A DNA stretch of 52,975 nt from Gordonia polyisoprenivorans NBRC 16320 = JCM 10675. Its GTDB lineage: Bacteria > Actinomycetota > Actinomycetes > Mycobacteriales > Mycobacteriaceae. A program made the translations under genes and the position numbers. Under the pieces are notes generated by a model. The model searched no databases. It was not told the origin of the DNA and saw nothing but the letters and a program-made list of their open reading frames with translations. This document shows positions 43,131 through 50,846 of the stretch, piece by piece; position 1 is the stretch's first letter; each line of letters starts with the position of its first letter. The DNA lies in the NCBI RefSeq assembly GCF_000241325.1, contig NZ_BAEI01000093.1, positions 1-52,975 on the forward strand, given 5' to 3'.

Positions 43131-43988
43131 ATGGCCTCGCCGGAGCGAGTGACGACGAACCTTCCGCCGGTGCCCACCGACCTCCGGCTGGTGGTCACCG
43201 ACATGGACGGCACACTTCTCGACGAGCACAAGCGCATCCCGGAGTCGCTGTGGCCGTTGCTCACCGATCTCGATCGCCGCGGTATCGTCTTCAGCCCGGC
43301 GAGCGGGCGGCAGGCGGCAACGTTGCTCGATCAACTCGGTCACGCCCTACCCGAGCTGGTGGTGATCGCGGAGAACGGTGCGGTGGTCGCGCGAGGGTCC
43401 GAAAAGCTCAGTGTCACACCACTGGACGCGTCCGCGGTGCGCGAGGTCCTCGATGCGGCGCAGGAACTCGCGACAGCGGGGATCGACCTGGGCGTGGTGT
43501 TGTGCGGACCCGATACCGCGTTCGTCGAGCGATCCGATGACCCCTTTCTCGCACAGGTGCGTCCCTACTATCACTCGCATGAGATCGTCGAGGATCTCCG
43601 CCGTGTCGATGGCCCCTTCGTCAAGGTCGCGGTCTACGATTTCGTCGACGTCGAGAAGGACACCGCGCCACGGATGACCTCGCTCGAGGGCGCGATGCAG
43701 GTGGTCGTCTCGGGCCGCAACTGGGTCGACGTGATGGCCCCGGGGGTGGACAAGGCGGTGGCGGTGCGCGCCGTGCAGCAGCGACTGGGGATCACCCCCG
43801 CCCAGACCATGGTTTTCGGCGATTATCTCAACGATCTGGCCATGCTCGGCACCGCCGAGTATTCCTATGCCATGGCCAATGCCCATCCCGAGATCCTCTC
43901 GGCCGCCGCCTACCTCGCACCCTCGAATGCCGAGAACGGTGTGGTCCGCACGGTACGAGCCGCGATCGGCCTACCCGACCTTCGGTGA
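43131..43988 (+). CDS. HAD-family phosphatase (Cof/SPP type)
   Basis: From ATG 43131 the protein has 285 residues. It matches the Cof-type HAD hydrolases: DMDGTLLDEHKRIPESL (motif I with two Asp), SGRQAATLL (motif II region), a Cap C2 domain (about 90-190) and GDYLNDLAMLGTAEYSYAMANA (motifs III/IV with Lys at GVDKAVA). It would dephosphorylate small sugar or cofactor phosphates. GTG 43116 is an alternative start. The substrate is unknown. Confidence 0.85.
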   Translation: MASPERVTTNLPPVPTDLRLVVTDMDGTLLDEHKRIPESLWPLLTDLDRRGIVFSPASGRQAATLLDQLGHALPELVVIAENGAVVARGSEKLSVTPLDASAVREVLDAAQELATAGIDLGVVLCGPDTAFVERSDDPFLAQVRPYYHSHEIVEDLRRVDGPFVKVAVYDFVDVEKDTAPRMTSLEGAMQVVVSGRNWVDVMAPGVDKAVAVRAVQQRLGITPAQTMVFGDYLNDLAMLGTAEYSYAMANAHPEILSAAAYLAPSNAENGVVRTVRAAIGLPDLR

Positions 43989-44021
43989 CACGAGAAAAGA
44001 GTGACGTAAGAAGACGGGGCG

Positions 44022-44693
44022 TCAGCCCCACCGAGGCACGCGAGGCAGCGAGCCCTCGTCGTCGGCGCCACGCGCCAGCCAGGATGCGACGAATTCGCGG
44101 GTGCCGTGTACGAGTGCACCACCACCGTGCACGGTCCACTCGTCACCCTCGATGGTGGTGATCGTCAGGGGCGCGACATCGGCGCGGATCTCGAGGCGGC
44201 GCACCATGGCGTCGAGCGCATCGAGCACCGAGTCGGGATCGGCCTCATCGAGCGACCACACCGAGCTGACGGCGTCGTTGGCGAGGACGATGTCTGCGAT
44301 GCGCTGAGGTACCACGTCCCGCGGTCGCAGGTCGACGCTGCGACAGTTGATCACCGCATCCGGCGAGCACTCCTCGAGATGTGTTGCGGCGTCGAGGAAC
44401 ACGCGCTGGGACTCCCGCAGTCGCCGACGCACCTCATCCGGACTCTCACCGGCGCCCGTGGCGTGGGTGCCGGGCTGCGCAGCGGTGCGCGGTGAGTCGA
44501 GGGCGGCCCATACCGCCGCGGTCAGCTCGACACCCGAGTGCGCCAGTCGTGCGATCACCTCGCGGCGCGGCAGACCATTGTCGGCCGACGCCTCGAAACG
44601 CTCATCGCCCATCATCGTCACAATGGTGTCGAGCATGTCGAATTCGCGCCCGAGCCGCGACAGATCGGAAGGCAATCGGGTGATCGTCGTCAT
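44022..44693 (-). CDS. Maleylpyruvate isomerase-like (DinB-fold) hypothetical protein
   Basis: From ATG 44693 the protein has 223 residues with GAGGAG eight bases upstream. The N-terminal segment (DLSRLGREFDMLDTIVTMMG, REVIARLAHSGVELTAAVW) and the C-terminal part (GGGALVHGTREFVASWLARG) resemble the mycothiol-dependent maleylpyruvate isomerase family. The metal-binding His pattern is not complete, so this is a tentative assignment. It diverges from the phosphoribosyltransferase gene. Confidence 0.55.
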   Translation of the reverse strand: MTTITRLPSDLSRLGREFDMLDTIVTMMGDERFEASADNGLPRREVIARLAHSGVELTAAVWAALDSPRTAAQPGTHATGAGESPDEVRRRLRESQRVFLDAATHLEECSPDAVINCRSVDLRPRDVVPQRIADIVLANDAVSSVWSLDEADPDSVLDALDAMVRRLEIRADVAPLTITTIEGDEWTVHGGGALVHGTREFVASWLARGADDEGSLPRVPRWG

Positions 44694-44825
44694 GGCCACG
44701 CTCCTCTGGTCACCGGCGCCGACCCGTGTCGACACCACCGTCCATCGTTACATCCTGCGCTGCGCCTGCGGTCATTTCGGCCGGTTCGACGGACGCCGGG
44801 GCGCTGTGGGTGGATGCTGGGGACG

Positions 44826-45506
44826 ATGACATCCGCCCGCCCGTACCGTGACCGCATCGACGCCGGCCGCCGCTTGTGCGCGTCGCTGTCACACCTGCGC
44901 GGGCGCACCGGTCTCGTGGTGTTGGCCCTGCCGCGCGGAGGGGTCCCCGTCGGGCTTCCGGTGGCCGCCGACCTCGGGTGTCCGTTCGACATCTGCCTGG
45001 TCCGCAAACTGGGGGTTCCCGGGCAACCCGAGCTGGCCGCCGGCGCGATCGCCGCCGATTCGACGATCGTCACCAACGACGAGATCATCGCGCGCACCCA
45101 CACCACCTCGCGCGATCTCGATGCGGTGATCGCCAAGGAGACAAAAGAACTCGGCCGCCGAGAGCGCGTTTATCGCGGGGGTGCGCCCATGGTGGACGTG
45201 GCGGGCAGGACGGTCGTGCTCGTCGACGACGGCGTCGCCACCGGCGCAACGATGCGCGCCGCCCTGAGCACGCTGCGCCGCCAGGGCGCGGCCGAGCTGA
45301 TCGTCGCCGTCCCGGTCGGCCCCGAAGGTGTCGCCCGCGACTTCCCCGAGGCCGATGTCGTGATCTGTCCGATGACCCCACAGCACTTTCGCGGTGTGGG
45401 CGGCGCTTACGACGATTTCGCCCAACTCACCGACGAGCAGGTGTGCGCGATGCTCGATGCGACGCGTCCCACTACTTGGCGACGAGGAAATCGTCGATCT
45501 GATTGA
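44826..45506 (+). CDS. Phosphoribosyltransferase-domain protein
   Basis: From ATG 44826 the protein has 226 residues. It contains the PRPP-binding motif VVLVDDGVATGATM (about residues 131-144) and the early VLALPRGGVPVGLPVAADL segment of type I phosphoribosyltransferases. This is the family often annotated as predicted phosphoribosyltransferase, sometimes linked to esterase or dienelactone hydrolase domains; no such second domain is fused here. The last 35 bases overlap the convergent SRPBCC gene. Confidence 0.85.
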   Translation: MTSARPYRDRIDAGRRLCASLSHLRGRTGLVVLALPRGGVPVGLPVAADLGCPFDICLVRKLGVPGQPELAAGAIAADSTIVTNDEIIARTHTTSRDLDAVIAKETKELGRRERVYRGGAPMVDVAGRTVVLVDDGVATGATMRAALSTLRRQGAAELIVAVPVGPEGVARDFPEADVVICPMTPQHFRGVGGAYDDFAQLTDEQVCAMLDATRPTTWRRGNRRSD

Positions 45507-45960
45507 TCGCCCCCGAGGCCCCTTCGACGACGCCCATGTCGAGGACCTTCTGCAACGCCTCGGCGGTCTCGTATGTGCTCAGGAAGGTCGCCACGGTACG
45601 ACCGTCCTTCTCGGCGAAGCTATACTCGTTGACCGACACCGGCAACGAGTCCACCGGGGTGAAGTCCTCGTCGGCGAATCCGTCGCGGAAGGTGAATCCG
45701 TGCGGTTCGTCGAGGGAATCGATGATCCAGTAACCGGCGTACTTCTCCCCCTCCGGTCCGGTCATGAAATACGTGACCCGTCCGCCGGGCGTGAAATCGT
45801 GGTCGACGAAGGTGGCCGGATGGCTCGGCGGACCCCAGATACGTTCCAGCTGACGGGGATCGGCGTAGATCTGCCAGATCCGCGACGGTGGTGCGGCGAA
45901 CTCCGCGGTGATGGTCAGTGTTCGGGAATCGAGGTCGTGGGTGACGTCGGTGACGGGCAT
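45472..45960 (-). CDS. SRPBCC (AHSA1-like) protein
   Basis: The 162-residue protein has the Aha1-like order: SRTLTITAEFAAPPSRIWQIYADPRQLERIWGPPSHPA, then FTPGGRVTYFMTGPEGEKY, and VNEYSFAEKDGRTVATFLST with the C-terminal helix (EALQKVLDMGVVEGASGAINQID). This is the closest of the window's SRPBCC proteins to the ArsR-coupled glutathione-S-transferase-like (YndB-type) group. It starts three bases after the ArsR gene stops and so forms operon C with it. The ligand is unknown. Confidence 0.85.
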   Translation of the reverse strand: MPVTDVTHDLDSRTLTITAEFAAPPSRIWQIYADPRQLERIWGPPSHPATFVDHDFTPGGRVTYFMTGPEGEKYAGYWIIDSLDEPHGFTFRDGFADEDFTPVDSLPVSVNEYSFAEKDGRTVATFLSTYETAEALQKVLDMGVVEGASGAINQIDDFLVAK

Positions 45961-45963
45961 GGG

Positions 45964-46344
45964 TCAATCCTCCTGGTGTCGAACAACTTCGGTGTCATTG
46001 GTGTGTACTTCTCTGTCCGCGGTGTGGGCGATGAGGTCATCGATCCGCCCGATCCGGCCGCGCCAGATCTGTTCGAGGTCGGTCAGCATCGTCGCCACCG
46101 AGCGCACCGCGTGCACGTCACCGGTGGCCAATTGCTCGCGACCGTGGCGTCGCTTGGTCAACAGCCCCGCTCGTTCGAGCACGGCAACGTGCTTTTGCAC
46201 TGCGGCGAAACTCATGTCGTAGTTCGCCGCGAGCGCCGAGACCGAGTGTTCGCCGGCGAGTACCCGTCGCATGATGTCGCGGCGGGTGCGGTCGGCCAAG
46301 GCGTGGAACATCGCATCGGCGCGGTCCTCGTCGTCCTCGATCAC
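45964..46344 (-). CDS. ArsR-family transcriptional regulator
   Basis: The 126-residue protein has the ArsR winged helix: FHALADRTRRDIMRRVLAGEHSVSALA, recognition helix SFAAVQKHVAVLERAGLL and wing KRRHGREQLATGD. No metal ligands are visible. The GTG 46344 start sits directly after GGAGGA, which is tight; TTG 46359 or ATG 46311 are alternatives. A palindrome lies 11-28 bases upstream, so the gene likely represses itself and the SRPBCC gene. Confidence 0.85.
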   Translation of the reverse strand: MIEDDEDRADAMFHALADRTRRDIMRRVLAGEHSVSALAANYDMSFAAVQKHVAVLERAGLLTKRRHGREQLATGDVHAVRSVATMLTDLEQIWRGRIGRIDDLIAHTADREVHTNDTEVVRHQED

Positions 46345-46354
46345 TCCTCCAATA

Positions 46355-46372
46355 TACAACCAGTTGGTTGTA
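46355..46372. promoter_or_regulatory. Operator palindrome of ArsR operon C
   Basis: TACAACCA-GT-TGGTTGTA is a perfect 18-bp palindrome (8-bp arms). The core ACAACC/GGTTGT differs from the ACTTA/TAAGT cores of operons A and B, which suggests a distinct specificity. It spans the region just upstream of the ArsR start. Confidence 0.7.
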
Positions 46373-46517
46373 CGTTGTCAATACGTGGCGACCGTGCTCG
46401 GGGCCTGACGGGCCAACACGCCGTCGTTCGCCCGTCCTCCGTCGCCGTTGCCGTGCCGTCGGTGATGATCGTGGGCGAAGTGATGAGAGCCGGAACAGTC
46501 GAGCGAGGTGGAGTGCG

Positions 46518-47570
46518 ATGTCGTTGAGCGCCGGTATCGACCGTTTCCAGCGTCGCCATCCGCTGAGCGGCTATCCCCTCGCGGTGGCGTACAAGTTCTT
46601 CGACGATCAGGGTGGCTACCTCGCGGCACTGCTCGCCTACTACGGTTTCATCTCGCTGTTTCCGCTGCTGTTGCTGTTGACGACCGTGCTGGAGTTTGTT
46701 CTGCGCGACAATCCCGAACTGCGGGAGCGAATCGTGGACTCGGCGATGTCGCAGATCCCGGTGATCGGTTCCGAGCTCGGTCAGCCGGGGCAGCTCAGCG
46801 GAGGGACGGTCGCGGTGACGATCGGTGTGGTCGGCGCCCTCTACGGTGGGCTGGGCGTCGCCGTGGCCATTCAGAACGCGATGAACGTCGTGTGGGCGGT
46901 GCCACGCAACGACCGTCCCGATCCGATCCGCGTGCGTTTGCGCGGAATGCTGCTGCTGTCGACGGTGGGAACCGCGATCATCGGGTTGACCGTGGTCAAC
47001 GGCGCGATCGCGGCCGTCGATCTCGGCACCACGGGGAAATGGCTGTCGATCGCGGGATCACTGGTGTTGACCGCGGTCCTGTTCGTGGTGGCTTTCCGCA
47101 TCGGTACGGTGCGTGAGCTCGGTGTCCGAGACGTGCTGCCCGGCGCGATCGCCGCCGCGATCGGATGGCAGGCTCTGCAGAGCTTCGGCAGCATCTACGT
47201 CCAACATGTCATCGCCAACGCGAGTGCGACGACAGGTGTGTTCGCCGTGGTGCTGGGTCTGCTCGCCTTTCTCTACATCGCGGCGATTCTCGTCGTGTTC
47301 TGCCTCGAGGCCAACGCCGTGCGGGTCGACAAGCTCTATCCCCGCTCGATGCTCACCCCCTTCACCGACAACGTGGTGCTCACCTCCGGCGACAAGGCGG
47401 CCTACGTGGCACAAGCCAAGGCGCAGCGGCACAAAGGTTTTCAGGAGATCCAGGTGCGATTCGACAAACGCTCCGCCGACAGCCGATCCGGTGACGAGGA
47501 ATCCCCCGACGACCAAGCCGGCAGCGATCGATCGGGCAGCGACGGATCGGGAAGCGACCCCGACAGCTGA
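46518..47570 (+). CDS. YihY/BrkB-family membrane protein
   Basis: From ATG 46518 the protein has 350 residues. It has six or so helices and the YihY/virulence factor BrkB signature: YFDDQGGYLAALLAYYGFISLFPLLLLLTTVL-like N-terminus, and late GSIYVQHVIANASATTGVFAVVLGLLAFLYIAAILVVFCLEANAV. The role of this family is uncertain; some members were misannotated as RNase BN. A charged Ser/Asp-rich tail (about 310-350) is probably cytoplasmic. No neighbour clarifies its job. Confidence 0.85.
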   Translation: MSLSAGIDRFQRRHPLSGYPLAVAYKFFDDQGGYLAALLAYYGFISLFPLLLLLTTVLEFVLRDNPELRERIVDSAMSQIPVIGSELGQPGQLSGGTVAVTIGVVGALYGGLGVAVAIQNAMNVVWAVPRNDRPDPIRVRLRGMLLLSTVGTAIIGLTVVNGAIAAVDLGTTGKWLSIAGSLVLTAVLFVVAFRIGTVRELGVRDVLPGAIAAAIGWQALQSFGSIYVQHVIANASATTGVFAVVLGLLAFLYIAAILVVFCLEANAVRVDKLYPRSMLTPFTDNVVLTSGDKAAYVAQAKAQRHKGFQEIQVRFDKRSADSRSGDEESPDDQAGSDRSGSDGSGSDPDS

Positions 47571-47602
47571 CAGTGCACCGACCGATCCGCGCGCGGGGCG
47601 GG

Positions 47603-48952
47603 TCAGTGCGATCCGGCGAGTTCGAGAATCACATCCACTGCGCGGGCGGCGCTTTGGCATGCGCCCTCCATGGTCGTCGTCCAATCGGTGCGCGTCCAGT
47701 CCCCCGCCAACGCCAGACCGCGCACCGACGTGCGTTGATCGGGCCGGATGTCGGCGGTCCCGGGCCGTTGGGCGAACGTCGATTTCGGCATCCGCACCAC
47801 GTGCCCGAGGATCAGTTCGGCGCGCCGGGCGCCCGGGTAGTAACGCCGCAGCATCTGCATCTGGAGGTCGGTGATGTCGGCATTGGACTTGCCGATGAGA
47901 TCGTAGGCTGCCGAGACGGTGGTCGAATACAGATAGCCGCGCGCCGCATCCCGACCGTGCATCCGTTGGCGATCCCATACCTGTTCGAGGACGCCCTCAC
48001 CACCGAGCAGGATCTCGCCCCAATCGTCCATGCCGATGGGGCGATCCAGGTAGAGGTTGACGCTGACGATGGGCACTGGCGTCAAATGCCGGCTCGCCGA
48101 ATAGATCTCGTCGTGACCGGGCATTTGATCGAGCAGGCTGCCGATACTCCACACCGGGACCGCGCAGATGACCGCGTCCGCCGAGAGGAACTCGCCATCG
48201 GTGAGCGTGACCCCGGTGACGGCCTCGTCAACGATCTCGACCGTCCGGACCACCGCGCGATGGCGGACCTCGACGCCGGCATCGGCGAAGACCTTCTGTG
48301 CACCGGTGACGAACAGGGTGTCGAGATCCACCGTCGGATAACCGATGGAGATCGGCGTCCGGGTTTCCCGCGCCCTGCGGATACCGGTCACCAGGAGGTC
48401 GGCGGGCACCTTGGCCGAGGAGATGTCCGGCTTGTCGCCGGTCAGACCGATGACGATGCCGTCCCACAACGCCTCTCGCGCAGACGTGGGCATCCGCAGT
48501 CGGCGGAACCATTCGTCGGCGGTGATCTGATCGAGCCACTCGGGTTGGCGCAGCGCCTGCCGGATCAGCAGCGCTTGCGCACGCGCGGTCCGGAGCCGGT
48601 CGAGTCCGCGCACGCCCGGCAGATCACCCAGTGCCGCACGCAGCCCAGCGATCCCGCCGAAGGCCGAGCGGCGCGTCGCGCCACCGGGCATCCGGATCGT
48701 CATGTGGCGGGGAAAGGCCACGTGCTGACGGGTGCCGACGCTGTCGAGGTAGCGCATCAGATGCTCATAGCCACTGGCGAAGACGTGCTGACCGTTGTCC
48801 GGGACGTCGTCGACCGCGGCGACCGGCATCGAGATCGTTCGTCCGCCCAGCGATCCCCGGCGTTCGAGCAGGGTCACCCGGTGTCCGGCCTCACTCAGCC
48901 ACACCAACGACGCCAGTCCCGCCAATCCGCCACCGATCACCACACAATGCAT
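47603..48952 (-). CDS. hpnE: HpnE-like FAD-dependent hydroxysqualene dehydroxylase
   Basis: The 449-residue protein has the dinucleotide fold VVIGGGLAGLASLVWLSEAGHRVTLLE, the DNGQHVFASGYEHLMRYL motif shared by HpnE and plant-type carotene desaturases, and the C-terminal FAD motif GLALAGDWTRTDWTTTMEGACQSA. In hopanoid-making bacteria HpnE converts hydroxysqualene to squalene, with HpnC and HpnD. Neither partner is in view here. A carotenoid desaturase role is the alternative. Confidence 0.7.
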   Translation of the reverse strand: MHCVVIGGGLAGLASLVWLSEAGHRVTLLERRGSLGGRTISMPVAAVDDVPDNGQHVFASGYEHLMRYLDSVGTRQHVAFPRHMTIRMPGGATRRSAFGGIAGLRAALGDLPGVRGLDRLRTARAQALLIRQALRQPEWLDQITADEWFRRLRMPTSAREALWDGIVIGLTGDKPDISSAKVPADLLVTGIRRARETRTPISIGYPTVDLDTLFVTGAQKVFADAGVEVRHRAVVRTVEIVDEAVTGVTLTDGEFLSADAVICAVPVWSIGSLLDQMPGHDEIYSASRHLTPVPIVSVNLYLDRPIGMDDWGEILLGGEGVLEQVWDRQRMHGRDAARGYLYSTTVSAAYDLIGKSNADITDLQMQMLRRYYPGARRAELILGHVVRMPKSTFAQRPGTADIRPDQRTSVRGLALAGDWTRTDWTTTMEGACQSAARAVDVILELAGSH

Positions 48953-49020
48953 GCGATGAGACTAATCGGCCGATCCGTTCCATGGGAGGAATCGGAGATT
49001 CGGGGTCACCGGCCGGCCGA

Positions 49021-49812
49021 CTAGAGCCGTGGACAGACCGCGTCGAACGGGGCGGTCGAGGAGATCCGGGTTTCGATCCCGGCGTGAGTGAACTCCTTGG
49101 CGGTGTGAATCGCATCGAGAACGTCTGCGCCCTTGGCCAATTCGGCCGTGGTCGCCGCGGCGAAGACGCAGCCGGCACCTGACGCCCGCTCCTCGCCGAC
49201 CTTGGGCGCGCGCAGCACGGTGATCTCCGAACCGTCGTAGACCACATCGACGGCGTCGTCGCCGGGTAGACCTACGCCACCCTTGACGATGACCACCGCC
49301 GGACCCTGATCGGCGATCCGCCGGGCCGCCTCGGCGAGATCCTCGACGTCGGCGAGTTCGTCCATCCCGGCCAGTGTCGCTGCCTCGAACAGGTTGGGGG
49401 TCACGACGGTGGCCAGCGGCAGGATGTGTTCCCGTAGCGCGTTGTCGGTGTCGAGGGCGGCTCCGGGTTCTTGACCCTTGCAGATCAGGACCGGGTCGAC
49501 AACGACGTGTCGCCAGGGTCGGGCCCGCAAGCCCTCGGCGACGGTGGTGATCGTCTCCGGGGTGCCCAACATCCCGATCTTGACGACCTCGGGCTCATGA
49601 GCAATGGTCGCCGCCTCGATCTGGTCGGCGATGACCGGTGCGGCGATCGGCACGAAGCGGTGTCCCCATCCGGCTTTCGGATCGAAGGAGACGATGCACG
49701 TGATGGTCCCGACGCCGTAGGTGCCGAGCTGGGTGAATGTGCGCAGATCTGCCTGCAATCCCGCGCCCCCGGTTGCCTCGGAACCTGCGATGACGTACGA
49801 CACGGTGGCCAC
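49021..49812 (-). CDS. PdxK/ThiD-type phosphomethylpyrimidine or pyridoxine kinase
   Basis: From GTG 49812 the protein has 263 residues. It belongs to the ribokinase-like PdxK/ThiD group: VIAGSEATGGAGLQADLRTF (substrate site), VVKIGMLGTPETI, VVDPVLICKGQE, VVTPNLFEAATLAG and the C-terminal anion-hole motif ERASGAGCVFAAATTAELAKG with the catalytic Gly-Ala-Gly-Cys. It phosphorylates hydroxymethylpyrimidine or pyridoxine. Which cannot be told by eye. The ATG in the longer frame lies in the promoter of fadB2. Confidence 0.82.
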   Translation of the reverse strand: MATVSYVIAGSEATGGAGLQADLRTFTQLGTYGVGTITCIVSFDPKAGWGHRFVPIAAPVIADQIEAATIAHEPEVVKIGMLGTPETITTVAEGLRARPWRHVVVDPVLICKGQEPGAALDTDNALREHILPLATVVTPNLFEAATLAGMDELADVEDLAEAARRIADQGPAVVIVKGGVGLPGDDAVDVVYDGSEITVLRAPKVGEERASGAGCVFAAATTAELAKGADVLDAIHTAKEFTHAGIETRISSTAPFDAVCPRL

Positions 49813-49963
49813 GGTGCATTCTCCCTCTGCTCGATTCCTCCGGCGGTGCCTCCCCCAGCTTGCCAGCGCCCGCCACACGACGCATGAAGCAGGGTGCCCG
49901 TTGCGCCGGCGCGCATCGCACTACGCTTGGCGTCGGTTCACTACTGCCTACGTGGAGGTTTTC

Positions 49964-50815
49964 ATGACACAGCTCGGAGTGGTCGGCGGCGGCACCATGG
50001 GTGCGGGGATCGCGGAGGTCGCGATTCGCGCCGGCGATGACGTACTCGTACTCGAGCGCGACGAGACCGCCGCCGATGCGGCACGCGCCCGCATCGAGAA
50101 GTCTCTGGGCCGTGGCGTCAGCAAGGGCAAGATCTCCGAGGACGATGCCACCGCGGCACTGTCCCGACTGACCCTGACGACCACCGTCGGCGATTTCGCG
50201 GATCGTGAGCTGGTGATCGAAGCGCTTCCCGAGGTCGAGTCGCTCAAAATCGGCTTCTTCGCCGAACTCGACAAGGTCACCGCGCCCGAGGCGATCCTGG
50301 CCACCAACACCTCGTCGATCCCCATCATCCGGATCGCCAAGGACGTCGCCGACCCCTCGCGCGTGGTGGGCGTCCACTTCTTCAATCCGGTTCCCGTGAT
50401 GCCCCTGGTAGAGATCATCTCGAGTCTCGCGAGCTCACCGCAGGCCATCGAGACCGTCACCGTCTACGCCCGCGATCACCTGGGCAAGCGCACGATCGCG
50501 GCCGGTGATCGCGGCGGCTTCGTCGTCAACGCCCTGCTGATCCCGTACCTGGTGAGCGCCATCCGCATGTACGAGAGCGGCTACGCCTCCAAGGAGGACA
50601 TCGACGCCGGCATGGTCAACGGCTGCGCTCACCCGATGGGCCCGCTGACGCTGAGCGACACCGTCGGTCTCGACGTCGTTCTCGACGTGGCCGAATCGCT
50701 CTATCAGGAGTTCCGCGAGCCGCACCTCGCGCCGCCGCCGCTGCTCTCGCGCATGGTCGAGGCCGGCTATCTCGGCAAGAAGAGCGGCAAGGGCTTCTAC
50801 GACTACGCCGGCTGA
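49964..50815 (+). CDS. fadB2: 3-hydroxybutyryl-CoA dehydrogenase
   Basis: From ATG 49964 the protein has 283 residues: NAD-binding GVVGGGTMGAGIAEVAIRAG, ATNTSSIPII, VVGVHFFNPVPVMPLVEII (with catalytic His) and RGGFVVNALLIPYLVSAIRMYESG. HPMGPLTLSDTVGLDV and the end EAGYLGKKSGKGFYDYAG are characteristic. It matches the mycobacterial FadB2 order. It reversibly oxidises 3-hydroxyacyl-CoA in fatty acid metabolism. GGAGG lies seven bases before the start. Confidence 0.93.
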   Translation: MTQLGVVGGGTMGAGIAEVAIRAGDDVLVLERDETAADAARARIEKSLGRGVSKGKISEDDATAALSRLTLTTTVGDFADRELVIEALPEVESLKIGFFAELDKVTAPEAILATNTSSIPIIRIAKDVADPSRVVGVHFFNPVPVMPLVEIISSLASSPQAIETVTVYARDHLGKRTIAAGDRGGFVVNALLIPYLVSAIRMYESGYASKEDIDAGMVNGCAHPMGPLTLSDTVGLDVVLDVAESLYQEFREPHLAPPPLLSRMVEAGYLGKKSGKGFYDYAG

Positions 50816-50846
50816 CCACCCGCTCGCCGGAGGAGCCGGTGGTCAG
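50812..50846. terminator. Hairpin over both stop codons of fadB2 and fadD5
   Basis: CTGACCACC and GGTGGTCAG are 9-bp inverted arms separated by 17 bases, and the two stop codons (TGA on each strand) lie inside the arms. This is a compact bidirectional terminator between convergent genes. Confidence 0.65.
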
